DNA of 64,000 bases from contig NZ_NCSM01000058.1 in the NCBI RefSeq assembly GCF_002224125.1, positions 59,459-123,458 on the forward strand, given 5' to 3'. A program made the position numbers and the translations under genes. Source of the DNA: Streptomyces sp. NBS 14/10 (lineage in GTDB: Bacteria > Actinomycetota > Actinomycetes > Streptomycetales > Streptomycetaceae). The notes beneath the pieces are model-generated. The model had not been told where the DNA came from and made no database searches. It saw nothing but the letters and a program-made list of their open reading frames with translations. Positions 1 to 8,758 of the stretch are shown here, one piece after another. Position 1 is the stretch's first letter, and every line of letters starts with the position of its first letter.

Positions 1-225
1 AGCGCCACGGTTTCCCCCCTAGCAGGTTGTGACCGCTTGCGTCGGCACCGTCGCCGCAGGTCATGGCCACGGGATCACCCAGCGGCAGCTTTACGCGGCG
101 CGGCTTCGTACCACGATAGCCGCCAAGCGGGCGATTCGGTGCGGGTGTTGAGCATATTGATGGTGTGCGACGGGCCCGCTCAACAGCGGTGCACCACCCT
201 GGCATATGCCATAGGCATGCTCTGT
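1..225. other. Intergenic stretch at window edge
   Basis: No convincing gene is visible; the open frames here are antisense or frame shadows. The only notable element is a perfect 12-bp palindrome TGGCATATGCCA at 200-211, next to ATAGGCATGC, which could be a regulator site or chance. The left window edge may cut an upstream gene whose coding part is not included. Confidence 0.4.
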
Positions 226-264
226 GGGAGGCGGACCGGCGGCAGCCCCGCCGGTCCGCCTCCC
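226..264. terminator. Terminator hairpin downstream of ehuA
   Basis: A perfect 17-bp inverted repeat has its left arm at 226-242 (gggaggcggaccggcgg) and its right arm at 248-264, with a 5-nt loop. It lies 10 nt past the stop codon of the minus-strand ehu operon. No T-tract is present, which is common for high-GC actinobacteria. Confidence 0.8.
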
Positions 265-273
265 TCGCGCCCG

Positions 274-1077
274 CTAGAGCACGGCGCTCAGGAACTCCCG
301 CGTACGCTCGTGCTCCGGCTCGGTGAAGATCTTCTCCGGCGGCCCGGCCTCGATCACCCGGCCCGAGTCGAACATCAGCACCTCGTCGGAGATGTCCCGG
401 GCGAAGTTCATCTCGTGCGTGACGCACAGCATCGTGATGTCCGTCGTGTGAGCGATATCACGCAGTACGTCCAGCACCCCGGCCACCAGCTCCGGGTCGA
501 GCGCCGAGGTCACCTCGTCGAGCAGCATCACCTGCGGCCGCATCGCCAGCGCCCGCGCGATCGCCACCCGCTGCTGCTGCCCGCCCGACAGCTGCGTCGG
601 GTAGGCGTCGCACTTGTCGCCGAGCCCGACCAGGTCCAGCAGCTCGCGGGCCCGCTCCTCGGCCTCGTCCTTGCTCAGGCCCAGCACATGGACCGGGGCC
701 TCGGTGATGTTCCGCAGTACCCGCATGTTCGGGAAGAGGTTGAACTGCTGGAAGACCATCCCGATCTTCTTGCGCACCTCGCGGGTGTGCTTCTCGCTCG
801 CCTCGACCAGCTTCCCGCCGCGGTTCTCATGGGTGAGACATTCGCCGTCGACCTGGATCTTGCCCTGGTCCGGTTTGATCAGCGTCATCAGCAGCCGCAG
901 GATCGTGGTCTTACCGGACCCGGACGGGCCTATGAGGGTCACATGCTTCCCGGAGGACACCGAGAAGTCGAGGTCGTCGAGGACCGTGTTGTCGCCGAAG
1001 CGCTTGGTCACCCGGTCGAATCGGATCAGTTCACTGCCGTCCACGGCAGGGTTCTTGTGCTCGGTTTCAGTGGCCAA
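274..1077 (-). CDS. ehuA: Ectoine/hydroxyectoine-type ABC transporter ATP-binding protein
   Basis: This 267-residue ABC ATPase would energise uptake of a small zwitterionic or amino-acid-like solute at the inner face of the membrane. Walker A GPSGSGKT is at 50-57, the signature LSGGQ at 163-167, Walker B MLLDE at about 184-188, and the switch His lies in VTHEMNF. Length and motifs fit the polar amino acid family (GlnQ/HisP/EhuA). It is the last gene of a four-gene minus-strand operon and its start overlaps the stop of the upstream permease by 11 nt. The ectoine assignment rests on the EhuABCD-like gene order and on EutA-like neighbours. A glutamate or other amino-acid substrate cannot be excluded from sequence alone. 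Confidence 0.85.
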   Translation of the reverse strand: MATETEHKNPAVDGSELIRFDRVTKRFGDNTVLDDLDFSVSSGKHVTLIGPSGSGKTTILRLLMTLIKPDQGKIQVDGECLTHENRGGKLVEASEKHTREVRKKIGMVFQQFNLFPNMRVLRNITEAPVHVLGLSKDEAEERARELLDLVGLGDKCDAYPTQLSGGQQQRVAIARALAMRPQVMLLDEVTSALDPELVAGVLDVLRDIAHTTDITMLCVTHEMNFARDISDEVLMFDSGRVIEAGPPEKIFTEPEHERTREFLSAVL

Positions 1078-1717
1078 GGCGACGCTCCAGGGCTCGCATG
1101 AGAAGGGATGCCGGATAGGCGATGAGGATGAAGGCGATGCCGACCATCGTGTAGGGCTCGATGTACTCGAAGGACGTGGCGCCGTGCGCCCGTGCCTTCT
1201 GGAGCATGTCGACGACCCCGATGAGGGCGAGCATCGGCGAGTCCTTGAGCATCGCGATCACGTAGTTGCCGAGGGCCGGCACCACACGGCGGATCGCCTG
1301 CGGCAGGATCACCGAGATCCAGGTGCGGCCGCGCGAGAGGCTGAGCGCGGTGCACGCCTCCCACTGGCCCTTGGGCACTCCGTCGATACCGGCCCGGTAC
1401 ACCTCGGCGGTGTACGTCGAGTAGTGCAGGCCGAGCGCGATCACCCCGGTGGTCAGCGCGGAGAACTTGATGTCCCAGGTCGGCAGCACGTAGTAGAAGA
1501 AGAACAGCTGGACCAGCAGCGGGGTGTTGCGGATGAACTCCACCACCGCGGCCACCGGCCAGCGTACGAAGCGCGTCGGCGAGCGGAAGGCCAGCGCCCA
1601 CACCAGGCCGAGCGCGAACGAGAGCACCGAGCCCAGGGCGGTCGCCTCGAGGGTGATCAGCAGCCCGTCGCCCAGCTGGGGGAGAAAGTCCTTGGCGACG
1701 TTCCAGTCCCAGTTCAC
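1067..1717 (-). CDS. ehuD: Ectoine/hydroxyectoine-type ABC transporter permease EhuD
   Basis: A 216-residue inner-membrane permease of the His/Glu/Gln/Arg (HEQRo) class. It has about five hydrophobic spans and the cytoplasmic EAA-type loop near EACTALSLSRGRTWISVILPQ that docks on the ATPase. Translation starts at a GTG (1717) inside the GTGA overlap with the stop of ehuC, so the two permeases are coupled. It should pair with EhuC as a heterodimeric channel. The usual family length is about 215 residues, so it appears intact. Confidence 0.83.
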   Translation of the reverse strand: MNWDWNVAKDFLPQLGDGLLITLEATALGSVLSFALGLVWALAFRSPTRFVRWPVAAVVEFIRNTPLLVQLFFFYYVLPTWDIKFSALTTGVIALGLHYSTYTAEVYRAGIDGVPKGQWEACTALSLSRGRTWISVILPQAIRRVVPALGNYVIAMLKDSPMLALIGVVDMLQKARAHGATSFEYIEPYTMVGIAFILIAYPASLLMRALERRLGH

Positions 1718-2472
1718 TGGGCACCTCCCACCGTGGTCAGGTTGGAGGACTGCTCGGTCTCCTGGGCGGCGGACAGCTTCCGGGTCACCAGCGGGCCTTT
1801 CCTGCGCCGTTCCGGCGCCTGCCCGATGCCCGCCTTGGCGCGCCGCTCCAGCAGCCGCATCAGGCGAGTGAGGACGAAGGCCAGCACGAAGTAGAGAACG
1901 AGGATGATCGAGTAGATCTCCAGGCTGTCACCGGTCGCCAGCCGCGAGAGCTGGGCGGCGAAGGTGATGTCCGCGACGCTCACCGCGGAGACCAGCGCCG
2001 TCGCCTTCAGCAGCTCGATCAGAAGGTTGTTGAACGGCGGGATCATCTCGGGGATCGCCTGCGGCAGGACCACCCGCCGCATCCGCTGCGCGGGCGTGAA
2101 GCTGAGCGCGATCGCCGCCTCGCGCTGCGCCGGGGCCACGGCGGCGATCGCGCCGCGCACGATCTCGGAGCCGTACGCGCCGTACGTCAGGCCCAGGGCG
2201 AGCACCGCCGCCCACAGCGGCAGCAGCTGGAACTGGAACCCCAGCGGCATCACGAAGAACAGCCAGAACATCAGCACCAGGGCCGAGGTGCCGCGGAAGA
2301 CCTCGACGTAGAAGCCCGTGAGGAAGCGGACGATCCACAGCCTGGAGGTACGGGCGATGCCGACGCCGAAGGCGACGACGGTGGCGAAGAGCGCGCTGTA
2401 GAGGGTGAGCTGGATGGTGATCCAGATCCCCGGAAGGAGCCATTTCTCCCACAGTCCGGACGTCATCGGCAC
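1714..2472 (-). CDS. ehuC: Ectoine/hydroxyectoine-type ABC transporter permease EhuC
   Basis: A 252-residue HEQRo-family permease with several transmembrane segments and the EAA-like loop (REAAIALSFTPAQRMRRVVLP). The C-terminal 40 residues are charged and probably cytoplasmic. The start ATG at 2472 overlaps the stop of ehuB by 10 nt, and its own stop overlaps the ehuD start, which indicates one polycistronic message. Role: transmembrane half of the importer together with EhuD. Confidence 0.83.
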   Translation of the reverse strand: MPMTSGLWEKWLLPGIWITIQLTLYSALFATVVAFGVGIARTSRLWIVRFLTGFYVEVFRGTSALVLMFWLFFVMPLGFQFQLLPLWAAVLALGLTYGAYGSEIVRGAIAAVAPAQREAAIALSFTPAQRMRRVVLPQAIPEMIPPFNNLLIELLKATALVSAVSVADITFAAQLSRLATGDSLEIYSIILVLYFVLAFVLTRLMRLLERRAKAGIGQAPERRRKGPLVTRKLSAAQETEQSSNLTTVGGAQ

Positions 2473-3377
2473 AACTCCTTGGCGGTCAGATCCGTCATCT
2501 CGGCCTTGGTGAAGCCGAACGGCCGGACGATGCGCAGGAGTTCGCCGCTCTTCTTCATCTTGTGCAGCTCGACGTTGAAGGCGTCCCGGAGCTTGGTCTC
2601 CTCCGGGCGGAAGGCGAAACCGCCCGCGCCGATGTCCGGTTTGCCGTCGAGCAGCGCCTGGAACGGCTCGGTCGCCTCGACCCGGCGGCCCCCGCTCTGC
2701 CGGATCACATTGCGCACTGTCACCGCCGTACCCGCGAAGGCGTCCGCGCGGCCCTGTTCGACCGCGAGCAGCCCGGCCAGTTGGTCGGGGAGCACCATGA
2801 TGTCGCTCTCCTTCACCCCGGCGTTGACCGCGTAGCCGATCTGGGCGTACGCGGAGCCGCTGGCGAGTTTTGCCCCCGATTTGGCGAAATCCTCGTACTT
2901 GTGCAGGTTCTTGGGGTTGCCCTTGCGCACGATGAACGAGTCACGGACGCGGTAGTCGGGGTCCGAGAAGATCACCTGCTGGCAGCGGTCCGGATTGATG
3001 TACATACCGGCGGAGACCACGTCGAATTGTTGCGAGCGCAGCCCCGGTATCAGCGACGCGAACTCGGTCGGAACCGGCTGGACATGTGCCACCCCCAGCC
3101 GTTTGAAGATCACCTTCGCGATTTCCGGCGCCTCGCCGGTGAAGTCGCCGTTCTCGTCGATGTAGCCGAACGGGATCTCACCCGCGATACCCAGGCGTAC
3201 CGTCCCCTGCGACCGCAGGCGACTCAGCAGGTTTCCCCCGTCCTTGGAATCGGCGCTGGACACCCGGCTACAGGCCGTGGCGCCCAGCAGACCCATGGCC
3301 GCCCCGCCCGCCAGAAGCGCGCGGCGGTTCAGCCGTCTTCCGCTGATGTCCTTGTGTATCCCTCGTGGTGGAGCCAT
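2463..3377 (-). CDS. ehuB: Ectoine/hydroxyectoine-type ABC transporter substrate-binding lipoprotein
   Basis: A 304-residue solute-binding protein (SBP_bac_3 type). The N-terminus has twin Arg residues (GRRLNRRALL) followed by a hydrophobic stretch ending in the lipobox GATAC, so it is probably a Tat- or Sec-exported lipoprotein anchored outside the membrane. The mature part shows the family pattern VRLGIAGEIPFGYIDENG near its start. ATG at 3377 is chosen because the signal peptide follows at once; no strong ribosome site is visible, so the start is tentative. It is the first gene of the ehu operon and is divergent from the DUF3830 gene. Confidence 0.83.
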   Translation of the reverse strand: MAPPRGIHKDISGRRLNRRALLAGGAAMGLLGATACSRVSSADSKDGGNLLSRLRSQGTVRLGIAGEIPFGYIDENGDFTGEAPEIAKVIFKRLGVAHVQPVPTEFASLIPGLRSQQFDVVSAGMYINPDRCQQVIFSDPDYRVRDSFIVRKGNPKNLHKYEDFAKSGAKLASGSAYAQIGYAVNAGVKESDIMVLPDQLAGLLAVEQGRADAFAGTAVTVRNVIRQSGGRRVEATEPFQALLDGKPDIGAGGFAFRPEETKLRDAFNVELHKMKKSGELLRIVRPFGFTKAEMTDLTAKELCR

Positions 3378-3494
3378 GGGCGCGCGGCTACCCGACCGCA
3401 CGGAATATATGCAGATCCTTTTCGGCCCTTGACGCTTGGCCGGTCTGGGTAGGGGCTCCCGGCAACTGGTCCGGAAACGAGTGGGAGGAATGTC

Positions 3495-3995
3495 ATGGCT
3501 GACCGGTTTATCGAGGTTTCGCTCGCTAAGCGGGGCGTGAGCTGTACGGCGAAACTCCTCGACGACCGCGCGCCCATCACCTGCGAGGCGGTGTGGAACG
3601 CGCTGCCTCTGGGCGGCGACGTCTACCACGCCAAGTACGCGCGCAACGAGATCTACGCGCTGCTGCCTCCCTTCGCCCCCGAGGAGCCGCCCCTGGAGAA
3701 CCCGACCATCACCCCCATCCCCGGCGACCTGTGCTACTTCAGCTTCACCGACACCCAGCTGGGCACCGCCTCCTACGGCTATGAGCAGCAGGCCAAGCAC
3801 CAGGGGCAGCGGGCGGTGGTCGATCTCGCGCTCTTCTACGAGCGCAACAATCTGCTGATCAACGGTGACGCCGGGTGGGTGCCGGGCATCGTCTGGGGCG
3901 CGGTCGTCGACGGCCTCGACCGGATGGCCGACGCCTGCCAGGACCTGTGGCGGGCCGGGGCGCTGGGGGAGACGCTGAGCTTCCGGCGCGTGTAG
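3495..3995 (+). CDS. DUF3830 family protein
   Basis: A soluble 166-residue protein with no signal peptide or membrane span. The pattern ALPLGGDVYHAKYARNEIY and the repeated Gly/aromatic turns match the DUF3830 family, for which a cyclophilin-like fold has been proposed. The start ATG is preceded by GTGGGAGGAATGTC, a good ribosome site. It is divergent from ehuB by about 117 nt and is followed by a strong hairpin. Members of this family often sit beside amidases, Asp/Glu racemase-like enzymes and amino-acid transporters, as here, but the biochemical role is unknown. Confidence 0.75.
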   Translation: MADRFIEVSLAKRGVSCTAKLLDDRAPITCEAVWNALPLGGDVYHAKYARNEIYALLPPFAPEEPPLENPTITPIPGDLCYFSFTDTQLGTASYGYEQQAKHQGQRAVVDLALFYERNNLLINGDAGWVPGIVWGAVVDGLDRMADACQDLWRAGALGETLSFRRV

Positions 3996-4004
3996 GTGGC
4001 TGGT

Positions 4005-4042
4005 CCCGTCCCATCCGGGCCGTGCGGCCCGGATGGGACGGG
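4005..4042. terminator. Bidirectional terminator hairpin
   Basis: A perfect 17-bp inverted repeat (cccgtcccatccgggcc at 4005-4021; complement at 4026-4042) with a 4-nt loop. It lies between the convergent DUF3830 and amidase genes and can end both transcripts. Confidence 0.85.
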
Positions 4043-4097
4043 AGGGGGCGGGGTGGTGTGGCGTCCTGAGCCGTCCGTCGTCAGCCGAACCCCCTCG

Positions 4098-5519
4098 TCA
4101 GCCGGCCGTTGTCGGCGGCCTGACGCCGTCCGCGAGACCCGCCTCGTACAGCGCGTGCGCCGCCCGCAGCACCACCGCGTCCGCATGGCGGGCGGCCACC
4201 AGCTGCACTCCGATCGGCAGCCCGTCGGCGGACAGCCCGCAGGGCAGGCTCGCCGCGGGCTGCTGGGTCATGTTGAAGGGGTAGGTGAAGGGCGTCCAGC
4301 CCGTCCACCGCGTGTGACCGGACCCCTTCGGCACCTCGACCCCCGCCTCGAAGGCGGTGATCGGCAGCGTCGGGGTGACCAGCAGGTCGTACGCGGAGTG
4401 GAACCGGCCCATGGCCTTTCCGAGCGCCATGCGCACATCCACGGCGGCCAGGTAGTCCAGCGCGCTGTACGCGGCGCCCTGGGCGCAGATCTCGCGCAGC
4501 CCCGGGTCCAGCAGCTCCCACTTGTCCTGCCCGAGCGGCTGCACCACCCGCGCCGCCCCGCTGAACCACAGCGTGTGAAACGCCTCGACCGGGTCCTCGA
4601 TCCCCGGATCGATCTCCTCCACGGACGCGCCGAGGTCCGCCAGCAGGTCCACCGCCCGCCGTACCGCCGCCGCCACCTCCGGGTCGACCGCGGCGGACCC
4701 GCCGAGCGCGGGGCTGTAGGCGACGCGCAGCCCGTCCACGCCGCCCCCGCCCGCCGTGATCGCCTCTTGGAAGCTGCCTTCCGGGGGCGCGAGCTGGGAC
4801 CAGTCGCGCCAGTCCGCGCCGGAGATCACATCCATCAGGAGTGCCGAGTCGGCCGCGTCGCGGGTCATCGGGCCCACATGAGCGAGCGTTCCGAACGCGC
4901 TCGCCGGATACAGCGGAACCCTCCCATAGGTGGGTTTCAACGCGAAGATTCCGCAGAAGGATGCCGGGATACGCACCGAACCGCCGCCGTCCGTCCCCAG
5001 GCTCAGCGGACCCGCGCCCAGCGCCACCGCGGCGGCGCTGCCCCCGCTGGAGCCGCCCGCGGTGCGCCGCGGGTCGTACGGGTTGCCGGTCACCCCGTAC
5101 ACCGGGCTGTCCGTGACGCCCTTCCAGCCGAACTCCGGGGTCGTCGTCTTGCCCAGGAACACCGCGCCGTGCTCGCGCAGCCGGGCCACCGAGGGCGCGT
5201 CCTCGTCCCACGCCTGGCCGTCGGCCGCGACGGTCAGCGAGCCGCGCAGCGTGGGGCCGCCGCGCTGCAGCAGGATGTCCTTCACGGACACCGGGACCCC
5301 GTCCACCAGACCGGCGGGTTCGCCGCGCCGCCACCGCTCGGCCGACTCCTCGGCCTGGCGCAGCGCGGCCTCCGCGTCTACCCGGCTGAACGCGTTGACC
5401 TCTGGCTGGATCTGTTCGATCCGTTCCAGTGCGGCGCGGGTGGCCTCGACGGGGGAGAGGTCGCCGGAGGCGTACCGCTCGAGGAGTTGAACGGCTGTCA
5501 GATCGTGGATATCGGTCAT
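4098..5519 (-). CDS. Amidase (amidase signature family)
   Basis: A 473-residue amidase signature hydrolase that cleaves a carboxamide or ureido-type substrate in the cytoplasm. The signature GGSSGG at 155-160 and the Ser-cisSer-Lys triad are visible: Lys80 (in PVSVKD), Ser157 and Ser181 (in DGGGSVRIP). Full family length and an ATG start at 5519. It lies 13 nt downstream of the D-2-hydroxyacid dehydrogenase and shares its operon. Within an ehu/EutA-like locus it could take the place of the EutE-type deacylase that opens N-acetyl-diaminobutyrate, but that is speculative. Substrate unknown. Confidence 0.83.
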   Translation of the reverse strand: MTDIHDLTAVQLLERYASGDLSPVEATRAALERIEQIQPEVNAFSRVDAEAALRQAEESAERWRRGEPAGLVDGVPVSVKDILLQRGGPTLRGSLTVAADGQAWDEDAPSVARLREHGAVFLGKTTTPEFGWKGVTDSPVYGVTGNPYDPRRTAGGSSGGSAAAVALGAGPLSLGTDGGGSVRIPASFCGIFALKPTYGRVPLYPASAFGTLAHVGPMTRDAADSALLMDVISGADWRDWSQLAPPEGSFQEAITAGGGGVDGLRVAYSPALGGSAAVDPEVAAAVRRAVDLLADLGASVEEIDPGIEDPVEAFHTLWFSGAARVVQPLGQDKWELLDPGLREICAQGAAYSALDYLAAVDVRMALGKAMGRFHSAYDLLVTPTLPITAFEAGVEVPKGSGHTRWTGWTPFTYPFNMTQQPAASLPCGLSADGLPIGVQLVAARHADAVVLRAAHALYEAGLADGVRPPTTAG

Positions 5520-5532
5520 CCACCCTCTCCTT

Positions 5533-6480
5533 TTAGTCGACCGGTACGTATCCCAGGCGCTTGTCGACGACGTTGAGCAGCGGTTCTCCCGCGGCCCAGC
5601 GGTCGTAGTTGTCCTGGAACTGCTCGGCGAGCTGGTCCCGCCAGCCGACCGTGTCGCCGCTCATATGGGGCGAGACGAACAGCCCCGGAACGTCCCACAG
5701 GGGGTCGTCGGCGGCCAGCGGCTCATGCTCGAACACATCCAGCACCGCGCCCGCGATATGGCGCGCGACCAGCGCCGCCGCCAGGTCGTCCTGGACAACC
5801 AGCGGACCGCGCCCCACATTGATGAACACGGCGCTCGACTTCATCCGGGCGAAGGCGTCCCGCCCGAACATGCCGCGGGTGCCGTCGGTCAGCGGTGCCG
5901 CGCAGACCACCCAGTCGGCCTCCGACAGCAGCCCGTTCAGCTCGTCGGCGCCGCGTACGCCCGCACGCGCCGTACGCCCCACCAGATCGACCGCGATGCC
6001 GAGCGCGGCCAGCGTATGGCCGATGGCCCGGCCGATCGGGCCGGCGCCGATGACGACCGCACGGGTCCCGGCGAGCCGCATCGTCTCGCGGTGGCGCCAG
6101 CGGCGCTGCCGCTGGAGCTCCCAACTTCCGTAGAAGTCCTTGGCCATGGCGATGACGAGCCCCGCGACATATTCGGCGATCGGCTGTTCGAAGACGCCCC
6201 GGGCGTTGGTCAACACCGTGTCGGATTCGATCAGTTCAGGACACATCAGCTGGTCCACGCCCGCGCTCGCGGTGTGGACCCAGCGGGGCCTGGGGCCGCT
6301 GCCGGGCCAGGCGGCGCGTACCGCGTCGGAGGTGAAGTCCCAGACGAGCAGGGCGTCGGCGACGGGGAGCAGTTCGGGTAGCGAGGACTCGTCACACACA
6401 AGGATCTTGGCGCGGCCGGCCAGCCGGTCGAGACGGACGGGAGGGTCGTCGCCGAAGACGACCACAGTGCTTTCGGTCAT
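5533..6480 (-). CDS. D-2-hydroxyacid dehydrogenase
   Basis: A 315-residue NAD(P)-dependent dehydrogenase of the D-isomer 2-hydroxyacid family. The Rossmann motif GAGPIGRAIG lies mid-protein, followed by the substrate Arg in INVGRGPLV, the catalytic Glu region (VFEHEPL) and the catalytic His in FVSPHMSG. It interconverts a 2-keto acid and a D-2-hydroxy acid. ATG at 6480 is chosen over the longer reading because the extra residues are Arg-rich and atypical. It is first in a two-gene operon with the amidase and divergent from the first EutA-like gene. Confidence 0.83.
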   Translation of the reverse strand: MTESTVVVFGDDPPVRLDRLAGRAKILVCDESSLPELLPVADALLVWDFTSDAVRAAWPGSGPRPRWVHTASAGVDQLMCPELIESDTVLTNARGVFEQPIAEYVAGLVIAMAKDFYGSWELQRQRRWRHRETMRLAGTRAVVIGAGPIGRAIGHTLAALGIAVDLVGRTARAGVRGADELNGLLSEADWVVCAAPLTDGTRGMFGRDAFARMKSSAVFINVGRGPLVVQDDLAAALVARHIAGAVLDVFEHEPLAADDPLWDVPGLFVSPHMSGDTVGWRDQLAEQFQDNYDRWAAGEPLLNVVDKRLGYVPVD

Positions 6481-6690
6481 GGGCGCGAAACCGTTTCGAA
6501 ACGTAGGTGCGCTTGGCTGTCGAGGGTGTCGGGAAGTCGCCTCAGAGCGAGGATTGACCACGCTAGGCAGCGGAAACTACCGTCGTCAATAACGGCATCG
6601 CTCCGGCATCTGTCCCGACGTCCCGGCATTAGGCCGGCTCTTTCCCTCTGGCCAATGGTCCAGCCCTCCGTTGTGTATTGGGGCTCGCTC
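6481..6690. promoter_or_regulatory. Divergent promoter region
   Basis: A 210-bp intergenic stretch between two divergent operons. It is slightly richer in A/T than the flanks. No gene is evident and no clear -35/-10 pair or operator could be assigned by eye. Confidence 0.4.
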
Positions 6691-7800
6691 ATGGACGTCT
6701 CTTTTCTGGGTGGCCCACAGCCGCAGCGCGGCGTGGGCGTCGTAGCACCATTCGATTTCGCGCTCGATCGTGAGCTGTGGCGCTGGGTGCCCGATGAGGT
6801 CTCCCTGCATCTGACGCGCACTCCGTTCGTTCCGGTCGAGGTGAGCCTCGATCTGGCGCGGCTCGTCAGCGAGCATGAGACTCTGCACGATGCGGTGCGC
6901 GCCCTGTGCGCGATCGCGCCCGAGGTGGTGGCGTACGCCTGCACTTCGGGCAGCTTCGTCGGCGGCATCGCCGGTGAGCGCGCCATGTGCGCTGCGATGA
7001 CGCAGGCGGGCGAGTTGCCGTCGCTCACCACGTCGGGGGCGCTGCTCGACGCGCTGCGGGAGATCGGCGCCCGGCGCATCGCCGTGGTGACGCCCTATAC
7101 GAAGTCGGTGACCGACTCCCTGGAGGAGTACCTGGGCGAGGCCGGGATCACCGTGACCGGGCGGGCGTACCTGGGGCTGACCAGGCACATCTGGAGGGTG
7201 CCCTACCGCGACGTGGTCGATATGGCGCGGCAGGCGGTGGTCGGCGCGGCCGACGCGCTCTTCATCAGCTGCACCAACCTCCCCACGTACGACGTGATCC
7301 CGCAGCTGGAGGCCGAGCTGCGGATGCCCGTGCTCTCGGCGAACCAGGTGACGATGTGGGCGGCGCTGCGGGCGGTCGGCGAACGGGCGGTCGGGCCGTA
7401 CCAGGCCTTGCTGGACCCGGCGGCGCGGCGCGGCCCGGCGGGGATGTCGGGTCCGGCTGGGCTGGCCGACTCGGTCGGTGCGGTGGATACGGCGGGGCTG
7501 GCGAGTGCGTCGGGGCTGGCGGGTCCGGGCGGTCCGGTCGGCGATCCGGGGGAACCCGTCGCGGGGGCGATGGATCACCTGGTCGGGCCGGTGGAGCCGG
7601 TGGTGATTCCGTCCGTGCCGCTGACCGATCCCGCCCCGTCCCTGCCCCTGCCGGAGCCCGAGGCGGCGCTGGCCGGGCCGCCGGTGGCCCCGGACGGGGA
7701 GCCGGGCAGCGCTGGTGGCGGCCCGGACTCGGCGTTCGGCTCCGGGATGGGGGACGCCCCGTACCGGGACGAGTCGGGAGGTAATCCGCCGACGGTGTGA
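6691..7800 (+). CDS. Maleate isomerase / Asp-Glu racemase superfamily protein with Gly-Pro-rich tail
   Basis: A 369-residue protein. Residues 1 to about 235 form the Asp/Glu racemase-maleate cis-trans isomerase fold, with both catalytic Cys regions present (YACTSGSF and FISCTNLP). ATG at 6691 is the start just before the conserved part; the longer reading adds Arg-rich sequence. The last 130 or so residues are low-complexity Gly, Pro, Ala and Val (GPAGMSGPAGL and similar), not part of the family fold. It heads a plus-strand pair with another superfamily member. In ectoine degradation loci the EutA protein belongs to this superfamily, so a role in that pathway is plausible. Confidence 0.75.
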   Translation: MDVSFLGGPQPQRGVGVVAPFDFALDRELWRWVPDEVSLHLTRTPFVPVEVSLDLARLVSEHETLHDAVRALCAIAPEVVAYACTSGSFVGGIAGERAMCAAMTQAGELPSLTTSGALLDALREIGARRIAVVTPYTKSVTDSLEEYLGEAGITVTGRAYLGLTRHIWRVPYRDVVDMARQAVVGAADALFISCTNLPTYDVIPQLEAELRMPVLSANQVTMWAALRAVGERAVGPYQALLDPAARRGPAGMSGPAGLADSVGAVDTAGLASASGLAGPGGPVGDPGEPVAGAMDHLVGPVEPVVIPSVPLTDPAPSLPLPEPEAALAGPPVAPDGEPGSAGGGPDSAFGSGMGDAPYRDESGGNPPTV

Positions 7801-7886
7801 GGGAACGCGATGGGCGGCCGCGGTGTATGAGAAGTGTCAGGCGAACGGGGCGGCGCCGGTGGGGGTCGCTTGAGAGGGAGGCAGCC

Positions 7887-8645
7887 ATGGTGGAAGCGGC
7901 GACGGGCAGGGCTGAGGGCGAGTCGGTGGGCGACACCGTGGGCTTTCTCTACCCGGGATATTCCGCCGAGGACGACTATCCGCGGCTCGAAGCCATCCTC
8001 GATGCCGGTGTCCGGCTGCCCCTCGTCCATACCGACATCGGCGAGGACGCCCATCGGGTGGACGCCCTGCTGGAGATGGGCTCGGCCGCGCGGCTCGCCG
8101 CCGGGGTGGGGGAGCTGAAGGCGCGCGGCGCCCAGGCCGTGGTCTGGGCCTGCACCAGCGCCAGCTTCGTCTTCGGCTGGGACGGCGCGCATGAGCAGGT
8201 GCGCGAGTTGTCGGAGAGGGCGGGGCTGCCCGCCTCCAGCACATCCTTCGCCTTCGCGCGCGCCGTGCGGGCGCTCGGGGCCGAGCGGGTGGCCATCGCC
8301 GCGACCTATCCGGAGGATGTCGCGGATCACTTCAGGGCCTTTCTCAAGGCGGCGGGCGCGGAGGTCGTCGCGATGCGCGGCAGCGGGATCATCACCGCCG
8401 CCGAGGTCGGCACCTGGGGTCGGGAAGAGGTGCTGCGGCTGGCCCGGGCCGGCGACCATCCCGACGCCCAGGCGGTGCTCCTTCCGGATACCGCCCTGCA
8501 CACCGCCGCCTGGATACCCGACCTGGAGGAGGCCGTCGGCAAGCCGGTGCTCACGGCGAACCAGGTCACGGTCTGGGAGGGGCTGCGGCTGCTCGGGAGG
8601 GAGGTGCCGTCCGACCGGCTCGGGGAGCTCTTCCGCGCGGCCTGA
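7887..8645 (+). CDS. EutA-like maleate isomerase/arylmalonate decarboxylase family protein
   Basis: A 252-residue protein of the same superfamily as its upstream neighbour. The N-terminal GFLYPGYSAEDDYP resembles EutA, an ectoine-utilisation protein. The first catalytic Cys is present (VWACTSASF), but where the neighbour has its second Cys (SCTNLP) this protein has PDTALHT, so the two-Cys racemization chemistry is unlikely. ATG at 7887 follows a strong GGGAGG ribosome site; an upstream ATG at 7797 is less likely. Probable operon with the preceding gene, 86 nt downstream of it. Confidence 0.72.
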   Translation: MVEAATGRAEGESVGDTVGFLYPGYSAEDDYPRLEAILDAGVRLPLVHTDIGEDAHRVDALLEMGSAARLAAGVGELKARGAQAVVWACTSASFVFGWDGAHEQVRELSERAGLPASSTSFAFARAVRALGAERVAIAATYPEDVADHFRAFLKAAGAEVVAMRGSGIITAAEVGTWGREEVLRLARAGDHPDAQAVLLPDTALHTAAWIPDLEEAVGKPVLTANQVTVWEGLRLLGREVPSDRLGELFRAA

Positions 8646-8758
8646 GACGAGCAGGAGACCCACGGGAATAAAGCGGAGCCATTCTCCGGTTGGCAGTCTG
8701 CGATGCGGAATGACGCACACTGAGCGGCGCAGACAGGGCGACAGGGAGGCGGGCCACC

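Noticed and set aside
614..1894. Plus-strand frames across the ehu operon
   Set aside because: They are opposite-strand shadows; the minus-strand products match ABC transporter motifs.
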